From: a bacterium
Lineage (GTDB): Bacteria; Myxococcota_A; Bradymonadia; UBA7976; UBA1532
Assembly: GCA_030427205.1 (NCBI GenBank)
Contig: JAUHXC010000005.1
Coordinates: 248,001 to 312,000 of the forward strand
Direction: 5' to 3'
Length of the DNA stretch: 64,000 nt
How positions within the stretch are numbered: the stretch's first letter is position 1; each line of letters starts with the position of its first letter. A model generated the notes under the pieces. The model did no database searches. It was not told where the DNA came from and worked only from the letters and a program-made list of their open reading frames with translations. The position numbers and the translations under genes are program-made. Below are positions 9,388 through 17,518 of the stretch, piece by piece.

Positions 9388-11994
9388 TCAGAAGTTGATG
9401 TTGTCCCGGAACTTCGGGTCGATGACCTGCCCCACCGTCAGCGCGTCGTCGCCCTGATACGTGCGGCGGTAGAGGGCCAGGTAGCGCAGCACCTTCTTGG
9501 TGTACTCCCGGGCCTCGGTATAGGGGATCTCCTCGATGAACTCGTCCATGTCGAGGTGCCCCTTGTTGGTCAGCCAGAAGGCGACCCGGTGGGGGCCGGC
9601 GTTGTAGCCGGCGATGGCCAGGGGCAGCTGGCCGTTGAACTTGCGCAGCAGCTGGTGGAAGTACCAGGCGGCCATCTCGGTGGCGACCTCGGGCTCGAAG
9701 AGCAGCGCCGGGCCGAAGTTGCGCCAGTGCATGCGGTCGGCGACGAGCGCGCCGGTGTGCGGCATGACCTGCATCAGCCCGCGGGCGCTGGCCCGGCTGA
9801 TGGCCCACGGGTTGTAGGTGCTCTCGACGGTCATCAGCGCCCAGATGAAGTGCGGGTCGAGGCCGTAGTGCTTCGCGTTCTTCTCGACGAGCGGCTGGAA
9901 GGCGCGGGCGTAGCGCCGGCGCCACCTGGCGTTCTTCGGGCCCTCGGGGCGGCCGCTGACCCGGTCTTCCTTGCGGCTGTGGCGTCGGAAGTAGTGGAAG
10001 TCGCCGATGGCGGCGTAGGCGTCGCGCAAGAGCGGCCAGAACGCCGGGTCGCGCCGCTTGCCGAGGAAGCGGATGCGCTTGCGGCTGCTCTTGGGGCCCT
10101 TCTCGCTGATGGTGCGGCCCCAGGCGCCCCGCGGCTTGTTCAGCTTGCGGTAGTCGACATAGGGGATGTCGACGTAGCGCCAGTTGTTCCGCGTCTTGCG
10201 GCCGGCGCGGTAGAAGGTGCGCAGCTCGTTGCTCACCCGGCGCAGGCGCAGCAGCGCCCAGCGCTCCTCGCCGATGGCGGCCAGCTCGTGGGCCCGGGCC
10301 AGGTCGGGCATGGCGCCGCCCCAGCGGCGGGCCAGCTCGCGCAGCAGCTCGACGGCGTCGGGGGCCTCGGGCTGCTGCACGATGAAGACGGGGGCCTCTT
10401 CGCCCTCGGTCGCGCCGGGGCGCTCGGCGGCCTCTTCGGGGGACTCGGGGGTCGGGGTCTCGCCGGCGGCGACCAGCCGGCAGCCGGGGCGCTCGGCGCC
10501 CGGTTCGCAGTCGACGCCGGCTTCGGGCTCGTCGGCGGCGTCGGCCTCGGCGACTTCGGGCGGCGCTTCGGCGGCGGGCTCTTCGAGCAGCGGCTGGCCG
10601 ATGTCGGCGAGGCGGTCACGGGCCTGATAGGCGTAGTACGACAGGGGCTTCTGCTCGATGATGCCGCGGTAGGTATCGGCGGCGGCGTCGAGCTCGCCCT
10701 GCTTCACCAGCGTGCGGGCGAGCCAATAGCCATAACGGTCGGCCCGGCTGCGCGACGATCGCTGCAGCGCCTTGAACGCCTTGGCGGCGACGGCGTAGTC
10801 GCCGAGCCGGTAGGCCAGCCACGCCCGCAGCCAGTGGGTCTTGCGGCGCCAGGTGCGGCCCTTCTTGGCCGACTTCTGGAAGTATTCGAGCGCCTTCTCG
10901 TACTTCGCGCCGTCGAAATAGAGCCAGCCCACCTTGTACAGCGTCTCGGCGGAGGGGTTCTCGACCGACCCCCGGCCGGCGATGAGCGCCGCGGCGGCCT
11001 TGTCGACCCGGCCGAGGCGCTCGAGGCTGTAGGCCTTCCAACGGCGAGCGAGGTTCTTGCTGCGCCGGGTGCTCGCGTCGCCGATGAGCGAGGCGAACGA
11101 GGTGAGCGCCTCTTCGTAGCGCTCCTGCTGGAAGAGCGTGCGGGCGATCTCGTAGCGCGCCCGCCAGCGGTCGGTCTTGTTGGCGCGGGCGTCGGTGAGC
11201 AGCGGCTGCAGCGTGGCGAGCGCCGCCGGCCAGTACTTGCGCTTGCGCAGGTCGCGCCCGCGCTCGTGGGCCTCGCGCACCGGCAGCGGCTCGGGCACCA
11301 CCCCCTGCGCTTCGAGCGCCGCCAGCTCGCGGCGGGCGGGGTGGGCCATGGTGTCTTCGGGGAACGACCAGACGAGGCGCTCGAGCCACCGCGCGGCCTC
11401 TTCGAGGTCGCCGGTCATGCGGGCCACCTTCGACAGCGCGTAGCGGATGGCCGCCGGGTGGGCGTACTCGGGGTAGCGCTTCAGCGCGCGGGTCAGGCCG
11501 CGGGCGGCCTTCTTCGCGTCGCCGAGGGCGATGTCGCAGTCCGCGATGCGCACGTAGGCCCGGTGGCGCCACGGCGAGTGCGGGTAGCGCCGCTCGAAGC
11601 GGTCGAAGCGGGCGCGGGCGGTGGCGTACTCGCCGGCGTGGAAGAGCGACTCGGCGCGGAAGAAGGCGGCGACGTCCGGGTTGTGGATCGCGCCCTTCTC
11701 GGCGCGGGCGAGGTCGCGGGCGGCGCTGCGGTACTGGCCGAGGCGGTAGCGGGCGAGGCCGCGCATGAGCCGGGCGGTGGCCTTCTGCTGGCCCGCCTGC
11801 GGGCCGTCGGCCTCGCGCAGCATCTTCGTCGCGGCCTCGGCGGCCTCCGCCGGCTCGAGCTCGCCGCCCCAGCCGCGCTCGAAGATCGCGCCCTCGGGCA
11901 TCGCGACGCCGGGCCAGTCCGCCGCGGCGGTGGCGGTCATGCCCAGTACCAGCCCGAGGGCCAGCGCGATCGGTCCGAAGTCTCGTGACGCCAT
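9388..11994 (-). CDS. Periplasmic lytic transglycosylase, Slt70-like, with N-terminal TPR region
   Basis: 868 residues from the ATG at 11994, which opens a signal peptide (ALALGLVLGMTATAAA). Residues 60-480 are TPR-like helical repeats (for example YRLGQYRSAARDLARAEKGA). A Pro/Glu/Ala-rich linker follows at about 490-560, then the C-terminal goose-lysozyme-type transglycosylase domain. That domain has catalytic Glu724 in ESTYNPWAISRASARGLMQ and the AIAGYNAGP motif about 70 residues later. Such enzymes cleave peptidoglycan glycan strands to 1,6-anhydromuramyl products. The ribosome-binding site is weak. Longer than E. coli Slt70 because of the extra TPRs and linker. Confidence 0.9.
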   Translation of the reverse strand: MASRDFGPIALALGLVLGMTATAAADWPGVAMPEGAIFERGWGGELEPAEAAEAATKMLREADGPQAGQQKATARLMRGLARYRLGQYRSAARDLARAEKGAIHNPDVAAFFRAESLFHAGEYATARARFDRFERRYPHSPWRHRAYVRIADCDIALGDAKKAARGLTRALKRYPEYAHPAAIRYALSKVARMTGDLEEAARWLERLVWSFPEDTMAHPARRELAALEAQGVVPEPLPVREAHERGRDLRKRKYWPAALATLQPLLTDARANKTDRWRARYEIARTLFQQERYEEALTSFASLIGDASTRRSKNLARRWKAYSLERLGRVDKAAAALIAGRGSVENPSAETLYKVGWLYFDGAKYEKALEYFQKSAKKGRTWRRKTHWLRAWLAYRLGDYAVAAKAFKALQRSSRSRADRYGYWLARTLVKQGELDAAADTYRGIIEQKPLSYYAYQARDRLADIGQPLLEEPAAEAPPEVAEADAADEPEAGVDCEPGAERPGCRLVAAGETPTPESPEEAAERPGATEGEEAPVFIVQQPEAPDAVELLRELARRWGGAMPDLARAHELAAIGEERWALLRLRRVSNELRTFYRAGRKTRNNWRYVDIPYVDYRKLNKPRGAWGRTISEKGPKSSRKRIRFLGKRRDPAFWPLLRDAYAAIGDFHYFRRHSRKEDRVSGRPEGPKNARWRRRYARAFQPLVEKNAKHYGLDPHFIWALMTVESTYNPWAISRASARGLMQVMPHTGALVADRMHWRNFGPALLFEPEVATEMAAWYFHQLLRKFNGQLPLAIAGYNAGPHRVAFWLTNKGHLDMDEFIEEIPYTEAREYTKKVLRYLALYRRTYQGDDALTVGQVIDPKFRDNINF

Positions 11995-12129
11995 GATTTT
12001 TCGATAGCACGGCAGCCCCGGAGGATGCACGGCAAATGTGCCTACATCTGCGCACATGTGTCGGGGTGTGCTCGAAGCCACGGCCATGGCGCCGGCGCCG
12101 TCTCGCGGGCCGCGAACCGGGTACAGGCG

Positions 12130-12636
12130 TCAGAGCCCGTGTATGGCTGCGTTGACCGCGCGCGCCCGCTCACGGGCGAAGCCAGCGACCTGTGGGTCGC
12201 CGAGGGCCTCGGCGGCGTGGGCCAGCTCGAGGTGCAGTTGAACGGTGAAGACGCCGCGGCCGAGCAGCGCGAGCCCCTTGTGGGCCCAACGCAGCGCCTC
12301 CTCGGGCCGCTGGGCCCGGCGGTGCAGGCCGGCGATGCGGCCGGCGAGGTCTTCGCGGACCTCGAGTGTATCGGGCAGGCTGGGGCTCCAGCCGTAGGCG
12401 TCGGTCAGCGCGGCGATGGCCCGCTCGACGGCGGCCGGGTCGTCGGCGGCGTCGGCCAGGGCGTGGGCCCGGGCGACGGTGTCGATCCACGGCGTGCGGC
12501 GCGGCTCGTTCCGGGCGGTCGGCTCGGCCGTCGGCGTGATGGCGGGCGCCCGGACCGCGGCCTGCTCGGCCTGGTCGCGCTGGGCGCAGCCCCAGGCGGC
12601 GACGACGCAGACGATCGAGATCAGGCGCCGCATCAT
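12130..12636 (-). CDS. Small lipoprotein, third gene of the sigma/anti-sigma operon
   Basis: 168 residues. The signal peptide ends in lipobox AWGC (Cys17), with a Pro/Thr-rich linker and then a helical domain with TPR-like pairing (ALRWAHKGLALLGRGVFTVQLHLELAHAAEALGD). The start ATG overlaps the stop of the anti-sigma gene by four bases (ATGA), and a second Met codon follows immediately. It is presumably an envelope component made with the ECF regulon; the specific role is unknown. Confidence 0.7.
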   Translation of the reverse strand: MMRRLISIVCVVAAWGCAQRDQAEQAAVRAPAITPTAEPTARNEPRRTPWIDTVARAHALADAADDPAAVERAIAALTDAYGWSPSLPDTLEVREDLAGRIAGLHRRAQRPEEALRWAHKGLALLGRGVFTVQLHLELAHAAEALGDPQVAGFARERARAVNAAIHGL

Positions 12637-13196
12637 CGACGGGCCCCCACGGCCGCCAGGATGTCGGCCCGGTGGGCGGCGAGGGCTGCGTGGTAGGCGG
12701 GCACGGCGTCGGCCTCGCCCTCGATGACCCGCCGCTGCAACGATACGAGCGAAGACGGCGGGTGCGGCAGGTCGCGGATGGTGGGCGGCGGCCCCGGCGG
12801 CGTCGGCGCGTCGGCGCTGACCGCGGGCGCCTCGGCCGCCTGGGGCATCGGCGCGGGCGCGTCGGCGGTCATCGTCGCGGGCAGGATCACGATGGCCAAC
12901 CCGGCGGCGGCCAGGATCGGGGTGGCGACGAAGAGCCAGCGCCGCCGGGGCGCCGTATCGAGGGCGGCGTCGATGCGCTCGGCGACGGCGTCGAAGCGCG
13001 CCTCGCTGAGTTCGAGGCCGTCGTGCGCGGCGAGCAGCGTGGCGGCGCCCAGCGCGTCGGCGTCGACGCTCGCCGGTACATCGGGCCCGTCGATGGCCGC
13101 GGCGAGGGCCTCGGCGGCGGTCCGCTCGGCGGCGGTCGGGTCGGCGCTGGGATCGTCGGCGTTCGGATCGGTGTTCAGATCGTCAGCGGAGCTCAT
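12633..13196 (-). CDS. Probable anti-sigma factor, single-pass membrane protein
   Basis: 187 residues from the ATG at 13196, which overlaps the sigma-factor stop by four bases (ATGA). A GTG four codons upstream is the alternative start. An acidic cytoplasmic N-terminal domain (about 1-95) contains helices of the kind that bind ECF sigma factors, but I see no zinc-binding HxxxCxxC motif. One transmembrane segment (WLFVATPILAAAGLAIVIL, about 88-106) leads to a Pro/Ala-rich linker and a short extracytoplasmic helical domain. The position directly after the sigma gene, the coupling and the topology together support the call; sequence similarity alone would not. The linker closely resembles that of the von Willebrand lipoprotein at 13998. 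Confidence 0.7.
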   Translation of the reverse strand: MSSADDLNTDPNADDPSADPTAAERTAAEALAAAIDGPDVPASVDADALGAATLLAAHDGLELSEARFDAVAERIDAALDTAPRRRWLFVATPILAAAGLAIVILPATMTADAPAPMPQAAEAPAVSADAPTPPGPPPTIRDLPHPPSSLVSLQRRVIEGEADAVPAYHAALAAHRADILAAVGARR

Positions 13197-13786
13197 GGGC
13201 CCTCCCACGCCTTGCGAAAGGCCTTCAGCGCCCGGTGGACCAGCACGTCGAAGGTGCCCTGCTTCACCGCCATCTCCCCCGCCGCGTCGGACCGGCTGCG
13301 GCCTTCGAAGAAGCGCAGGCGCAGCGCGCGGGCGTAGCGCGGGTTGATCGACTCGAGGGTGCCGGCGACCCGCCCGCGCACCTCGGCCGCGTCCACCGCG
13401 AGCGCCATGAGGTCGTCGGCCGCCGGCTCGGGCTGCATCAGCGGCTCGACCATCGCGCGCATCGCGTCGTGCCGCCGGGTCAGCGAGGCCCGGCGCCGGT
13501 GCTGATCCATCGCCTTGTTGTGGGCGATGCGCGCCAGCCAGGGGTAGATGCCGGCCTCGCCGGCGGTATAGCGTTCGATCTTCTGCATCGCGGTCACGAA
13601 GGTCTCGGCCAGGGCGTCCTCGGCGGCGGCCGGATCACCCAGCCGGGGCATCAGGACGCGGGCGTACAGGCGGCGGGCGTAGGCGTCGTACAGCGCACGC
13701 CAGACCCGGCGGTCGCCCCGCTGGGCTCGCCGCACCAGCCGCGCTTCGTCGCGCAGGCGGCCACGCTCGTCCATCGCCTCGGCCAT
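13193..13786 (-). CDS. ECF-family RNA polymerase sigma factor
   Basis: 197 residues (or 193 if the Met at 13774 is used). Region 2 is clear, with LYARVLMPRLGDPAAAEDALAETFVTAMQKIERY followed by YPWLARIAHNKAMDQHRRR, as in ECF sigma-70 proteins. Region 4 follows after a short linker with YARALRLRFFEGRSRSDAAGEMAVKQGTFDVLVHRALKAFRKAW. The predicted promoter at 13796-13827 would start transcription only a few bases before the first Met, so either translation is nearly leaderless or the second Met is used. The three genes sigma, anti-sigma and lipoprotein overlap head to tail by four bases each. Confidence 0.92.
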   Translation of the reverse strand: MAEAMDERGRLRDEARLVRRAQRGDRRVWRALYDAYARRLYARVLMPRLGDPAAAEDALAETFVTAMQKIERYTAGEAGIYPWLARIAHNKAMDQHRRRASLTRRHDAMRAMVEPLMQPEPAADDLMALAVDAAEVRGRVAGTLESINPRYARALRLRFFEGRSRSDAAGEMAVKQGTFDVLVHRALKAFRKAWEGP

Positions 13787-13795
13787 TCGATCCCA

Positions 13796-13827
13796 TCAAC
13801 GGTGCTGTCGGCTTCCGGCTTACACCC
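13796..13827 (-). promoter_or_regulatory. Predicted ECF-type promoter of the sigma/anti-sigma operon
   Basis: On the minus strand GGGTGTAAG (13827-13819) is followed after exactly 17 bases by CGTTGA (13801-13796). The same nine-base and six-base elements with the same 17-base gap occur on the plus strand at 13903-13934. Two matched bipartite elements facing apart between a sigma operon and its neighbour are the classic arrangement of an autoregulated ECF regulon. Confidence 0.7.
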
Positions 13828-13902
13828 TCGGCGATTTGAGGGCACGGTTTTCCTCGGGCGGCGCGGCGCCGGCGGAGGTCCTGAAAAGAAAAATCCGCGC
13901 CG

Positions 13903-13934
13903 GGGTGTAAGGCCAAGGCAGCGGCAGACGTTGA
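13903..13934 (+). promoter_or_regulatory. Predicted ECF-type promoter of the von Willebrand lipoprotein gene
   Basis: GGGTGTAAG at 13903-13911, a 17-base gap, then CGTTGA at 13929-13934: identical elements and spacing to the oppositely facing copy at 13796-13827. Transcription would start about 13941, leaving roughly 57 bases of leader before the ATG at 13998, which has an AAAGGAG site. Confidence 0.7.
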
Positions 13935-13997
13935 CCGGGCAGACGGCGTCGCGAGCTTTCACCGCGGCGCTGACCCGACCACCGAAAGGAGCCCGTC

Positions 13998-15584
13998 ATG
14001 CGTCTCTTCCGGAGCGTACCCTACCTCTGCGTCTCGTTGCTGTTCGGCTGCCTGTCCGCCGACGCCCCCGAGCCCCAGGCCCTCGCGCTGGCCCCCGCGG
14101 CTCAGGCGCCGGCGCCGATGCCCGCGGCGGCGGTGAGCGCGGACGCGCCGCTGGCCGCCGCGACGGCGGAGCAGCCGATGAACACCGAGAGCTACGATCA
14201 CCTGCCCGAGACCGGCTTCGTGGCGGTGGCCGACGCGCCGCTGTCGACGTTCTCGGTCGATGTCGACACCGCGTCGTACAGCAACGTGCGCCGCATGCTG
14301 GCCCAGGGCACGCCGCCGCCGACGGGCGCGGTGCGCATCGAAGAGCTGGTGAACTACTTCTCCTATGACTACCCGCAGCCGGCGGGCGACGACCCGTTCG
14401 CGGTCTATACCGAGGTCGCGCCGGCGCCGTGGGCCCCCGAGCACCGCCTGCTGCACATCGGCCTGCAGGGCCGGCGCATCGCGCCCGTGGCCATCCCGCC
14501 GCGCAATCTGGTCTTCCTCATCGACGTCTCGGGCTCGATGCAGGGGTCGGCCAAGCTGCCGCTGCTCAAGCAGTCGCTCGCGGCGTTGATCGAGACCCTG
14601 CGGCCGCATGACTCGGTGGGCATCGTGGTCTACGCCGGCGCCTCGGGGGTGGTGCTCGAGCCGACGGCGGGCGATCACAAGGGGCGCATCCTCGACGCCA
14701 TCGACGACCTCGCGGCGGGCGGCAGCACCAACGGCGGCGCGGGCATCGAGCTGGCCTATAGGCTGGCGCAGCAGGCGCGGCGGCCGGGCAGCGTCAACCG
14801 GGTGCTGCTGGCCACCGACGGCGACTTCAACGTCGGGCCGAGCAGCCACAGCGCGCTGGTCGAACTCATCGAGAAGAAGCGCGAGACGGGGGTCTTCCTG
14901 ACGGTGCTGGGCTACGGCATGGGCAACTACAAGGACTCGACCCTCGAGCGGCTGGCGGACCACGGCAACGGTAACTACGCCTACATCGACTCGCTCGACG
15001 AGGCGCGCAAGGTGCTCGTCGAGGAGGGCGGCGCCAACCTGGTGACCATCGCCAAGGACGTCAAGATCCAGCTCGAGCTGAACCCGGCGCGGGTCGGCGC
15101 CTATCGCCTGATCGGCTACGAGAACCGCCGGCTGACGACGCGCGACTTCAGCGATGATCGCAAGGACGCCGGCGACATCGGCGCCGGGCATACGGTGACG
15201 GCGCTCTACGAGCTGCTGAGCCCGGCCCAGGCGGCGGCGCTCGCGCCCGCCGAGCGGCTGAAGTACCAGGCGCCGGCCCGGGTGAACCCCTCGGCGGAGC
15301 TGGCGACGATCAAGCTGCGCTACAAGATGCCCCAGGGCGCGATCAGCAGCCTGATCACCCGGCCGGTGGTCGACGGCGAGGCCACGGCGACGTCGGACGC
15401 GTTCCGGTTCTCGGCGGCGGTGGCGGCGTTCGGCCTGCTGCTGCGCGACTCGAAGTACCGCGGCGCGGCGAGCTACGCGATGGTCGAAGCGCTGGCCCGC
15501 GACGCGCTGGGCGTCGACTCCAACGGGCACCGCGGCAAGTTCATCGAGCTGGTGCGACAAGCGCGGCAGGTCGTGCCGCGCTGA
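13998..15584 (+). CDS. YfbK-like von Willebrand factor A lipoprotein
   Basis: 528 residues. A signal peptide ends in lipobox LFGC (Cys18), followed by an Ala/Pro linker. The N-terminal vWF-A-associated domain runs from FSVDVDTASYSNVRRML (about 85) to residue 165. The vWA domain has a complete MIDAS start DVSGSM (Asp176, Ser178, Ser180), GSTNGG and ATDGDFN. The C-terminal DUF3520-type region follows (VKIQLELNPARVGAYRLIGYENR). The family, called YfbK in enterobacteria, is often found beside ECF sigma factors, as here. It probably acts in the envelope as a metal-dependent adhesion or scaffold protein. The AAAGGAG site fixes the start. Its promoter matches that of the sigma operon. Confidence 0.9.
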   Translation: MRLFRSVPYLCVSLLFGCLSADAPEPQALALAPAAQAPAPMPAAAVSADAPLAAATAEQPMNTESYDHLPETGFVAVADAPLSTFSVDVDTASYSNVRRMLAQGTPPPTGAVRIEELVNYFSYDYPQPAGDDPFAVYTEVAPAPWAPEHRLLHIGLQGRRIAPVAIPPRNLVFLIDVSGSMQGSAKLPLLKQSLAALIETLRPHDSVGIVVYAGASGVVLEPTAGDHKGRILDAIDDLAAGGSTNGGAGIELAYRLAQQARRPGSVNRVLLATDGDFNVGPSSHSALVELIEKKRETGVFLTVLGYGMGNYKDSTLERLADHGNGNYAYIDSLDEARKVLVEEGGANLVTIAKDVKIQLELNPARVGAYRLIGYENRRLTTRDFSDDRKDAGDIGAGHTVTALYELLSPAQAAALAPAERLKYQAPARVNPSAELATIKLRYKMPQGAISSLITRPVVDGEATATSDAFRFSAAVAAFGLLLRDSKYRGAASYAMVEALARDALGVDSNGHRGKFIELVRQARQVVPR

Positions 15585-15617
15585 GGCGCCGCTCGGCGAC
15601 GAGGCGCGGGGCGCCGC

Positions 15618-15782
15618 TCAGAGCAGATCGTCGTCGTCGTCGCCGGCGAGGAAGTCGGCCTTGCCCTCCTTCATGCCCGCCTTGCGGCCGATCACGAAGC
15701 CGATCACCACCCCGATGAAGATCACGAACGGGATGTAGACCACATGGGTCGCCGGCGGTGTGGCGAGCAGCTCAGTTTCCAT
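15618..15782 (-). CDS. 54-residue single-pass membrane protein at the end of the ccm operon
   Basis: The ATG at 15782 overlaps the preceding ccmD-like gene by 11 bases. After a short N-terminus there is one hydrophobic segment VVYIPFVIFIGVVIGFVIG, then a basic RKAGMKEGK and an acidic tail of consecutive Asp residues. The topology suggests an N-out/C-in small protein. Position and overlap argue that it is a real gene of the cytochrome c maturation operon; it could be the true counterpart of CcmD or a further subunit. Confidence 0.65.
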   Translation of the reverse strand: METELLATPPATHVVYIPFVIFIGVVIGFVIGRKAGMKEGKADFLAGDDDDDLL

Positions 15783-16119
15783 CGGTGCCTCCCTTGCCCT
15801 CGAGATCGGCGAGCCGGCGCTTGAGGCCGTCGAGCTGCGCCGCGGTGGCCTGGCTGGTCTTCCAGGTGCGGAACATGAAGAAGAAGACGAGGAACCAGAT
15901 GGCGCTGTAGGCGATCCACAGGTGCCGATAGCGCATCGGCTCGAGCTCGGCGGAGGCCTCGAAGGTATCGATCACCTTGCCCTCGGGCTCGGCGGCCGGC
16001 GTGGCCTGGCCCTCGGTCGCGGCGGCGGCCGGCGCGTCGTTCTGGGCGAGCGCCGGCGCGCTGAACGCGGCGGGCGCGGCGAGGGCGGCGAGCAGCGCCA
16101 GGGTGCGCAGACGGTACAT
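15772..16119 (-). CDS. ccmD: CcmD-like heme exporter subunit with signal peptide
   Basis: 115 residues from the ATG at 16119, which shares one base with the ccmC stop. It has an N-terminal signal-like segment ending APALAQ and an Ala/Glu-rich linker. It ends in a CcmD-style C-terminus: RHLWIAYSAIWFLVFFFMFR (membrane) followed by a charged helix QLDGLKRRLADLEGK. CcmD is normally a tiny membrane protein that helps release holo-CcmE from CcmABC; this one has an added secreted or membrane N-terminal half. The name rests on position after ccmC and on the membrane-plus-helix pattern. Confidence 0.65.
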   Translation of the reverse strand: MYRLRTLALLAALAAPAAFSAPALAQNDAPAAAATEGQATPAAEPEGKVIDTFEASAELEPMRYRHLWIAYSAIWFLVFFFMFRTWKTSQATAAQLDGLKRRLADLEGKGGTDGN

Positions 16120-16796
16120 CAGATCCCTCCCAGACGCGCGAGGCGGCGGCGGATGGCGCGCACGGTGAGCGCGTCGCGGTGCGTGCGATAGCGGATGATC
16201 AAGAGCAGCGCGAAGACGAAGAGCAGGATGAAGAAGCAGTTGTACATCGTGGCCTTGATGATGGCGTCGGAGCGGTCGCCGGTGCCCGCCGGCGGGTGCA
16301 CCCCGCCCCACTTGTTGACCGCCACCCGCACGAAGTAGATCGCCGGCACCGCGAAGACCGCCAGCACCGCGGCGAAGCGGCGCACGCCGGGGCCGCTGCC
16401 GCCGAACGCGCGCACGACCCAGTAGGCGCCGAACATCAAGAGCACCAGCGACATCGTCGTCAGCCGGGGCTCCCAGTTCCACCACACGCCCCAGACCGGC
16501 CGGGCCCAGAGCGGGCCGGTGACCACGACGATGAGCCCGAAGATGAGCCCCGTCTCGGCCGCGGCCTGGGCGAAGGCGTCCCAGCGGGCCTTGCGGTTGA
16601 TCAGGTAGCCCAGGCTCGCCCCGCCGCACAGCAGGCAGCCGATGTAGAAGAGCCAGGCGCTGGGCACGTGGAAGTAGAAGATGCGCTGCACCGCGCCCAT
16701 GCTCGACTCCATGGGCACGTGCACGAAGGCGAGGTAGTGCGCGGCGGTCACCGCGACGGCGCCGAGCGCGATCGCGATGGGGAACACGGCTTTCAT
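16119..16796 (-). CDS. ccmC: Heme exporter protein CcmC
   Basis: 225 residues with six predicted membrane helices. The tryptophan-rich heme-handling motif WGVWWNWEPRLT is intact. Conserved HVP sequences appear in FVHVPMESSMG and FYFHVPSAWL, and a further conserved His lies in GGVHPPAG. CcmC presents heme to CcmE at the outer face of the inner membrane as part of the CcmABCD complex. The start ATG overlaps the ccmB stop by four bases. Confidence 0.93.
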   Translation of the reverse strand: MKAVFPIAIALGAVAVTAAHYLAFVHVPMESSMGAVQRIFYFHVPSAWLFYIGCLLCGGASLGYLINRKARWDAFAQAAAETGLIFGLIVVVTGPLWARPVWGVWWNWEPRLTTMSLVLLMFGAYWVVRAFGGSGPGVRRFAAVLAVFAVPAIYFVRVAVNKWGGVHPPAGTGDRSDAIIKATMYNCFFILLFVFALLLIIRYRTHRDALTVRAIRRRLARLGGI

Positions 16797-17518
16797 TCGG
16801 TCACCATCCTCTCGAACAAGAACAGGCCGCCGGCCCCGAAGACCAGCCCATAGGCCGCGGTGAACTGCAACCAGGGCCAGGGGTCGGTCTCGATCGCGGT
16901 GCCGAGGGCCACCGAGGCGCCTTTCACCCCGGCGATGAGCACCGGCGTGACCATCGGGAAGACCACGATGGGCAGCAGCACCTCGGCGAAGCGCGCCGAG
17001 ACGGCCATCACCGCCAGCGGGGTGCCCACCGCGGCGAAGCCGATGGCCCCCAGAAAAAGCTGCAGCGCGATCAGATCGGCGCAGCCGCTGAGGTCGACCC
17101 GCAGCATGATCGCCAAGAGCGGCACGACCACCAGCATGACCAGCGTCGACAGCGCCACGTTGACCGCGATCTTGGCCAGCAGGATGGCGCTGCGCTCGGC
17201 GGGTGACAAGACCAACGCGCCGAACGCGCCGTCCTCGGCCTCGCGGGCGAAGGTGCGGCCGACGCCGAGGGTGCCGGCGAAGAGCAGCGCGCCCCACATC
17301 GCGCCGGGCATGACCTTCTTGTTGGTCGCCGGGTCGCTGACGAAGCCGAACGCGTAGACGAAGGTCAGCACCAGCCCGAAGAGCAGCATCATCGCGATGG
17401 TCTGCTTCGAGCGCAGCTCGGTGCGGGCGTCCTTGGCCAGCACCACCAGCACCGTGCGCACGTAGCCCGGCGGCCGGGTGCGGGGCGCGGCCGGCTCGGA
17501 TGACGCGGGCGGGCTCAC
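16793..17518 (-). CDS. ccmB: Heme exporter permease CcmB
   Basis: 241 residues with six hydrophobic segments. The start is a GTG overlapping the ccmA stop by four bases (GTGA). Conserved CcmB features include KDARTELRSKQTIAMMLLFGL near the N-terminus, FAREAEDGAFGALVLSP in the cytoplasmic loop and LPIVVFPMVTPVLIAG. It is the membrane partner of the CcmA ATPase. Confidence 0.92.
   Translation of the reverse strand: MSPPASSEPAAPRTRPPGYVRTVLVVLAKDARTELRSKQTIAMMLLFGLVLTFVYAFGFVSDPATNKKVMPGAMWGALLFAGTLGVGRTFAREAEDGAFGALVLSPAERSAILLAKIAVNVALSTLVMLVVVPLLAIMLRVDLSGCADLIALQLFLGAIGFAAVGTPLAVMAVSARFAEVLLPIVVFPMVTPVLIAGVKGASVALGTAIETDPWPWLQFTAAYGLVFGAGGLFLFERMVTE

Noticed and set aside
9211..11988. A 925-codon + strand frame opposite the lytic transglycosylase
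   Set aside because: No recognisable domain; the minus strand carries an intact transglycosylase active site.
15587..15617. GGCGCC-rich imperfect hairpin between the vWA gene and the ccm operon as a bidirectional terminator
   Set aside because: Self-complementary G+C blocks are expected at this composition, and there is no T-run.
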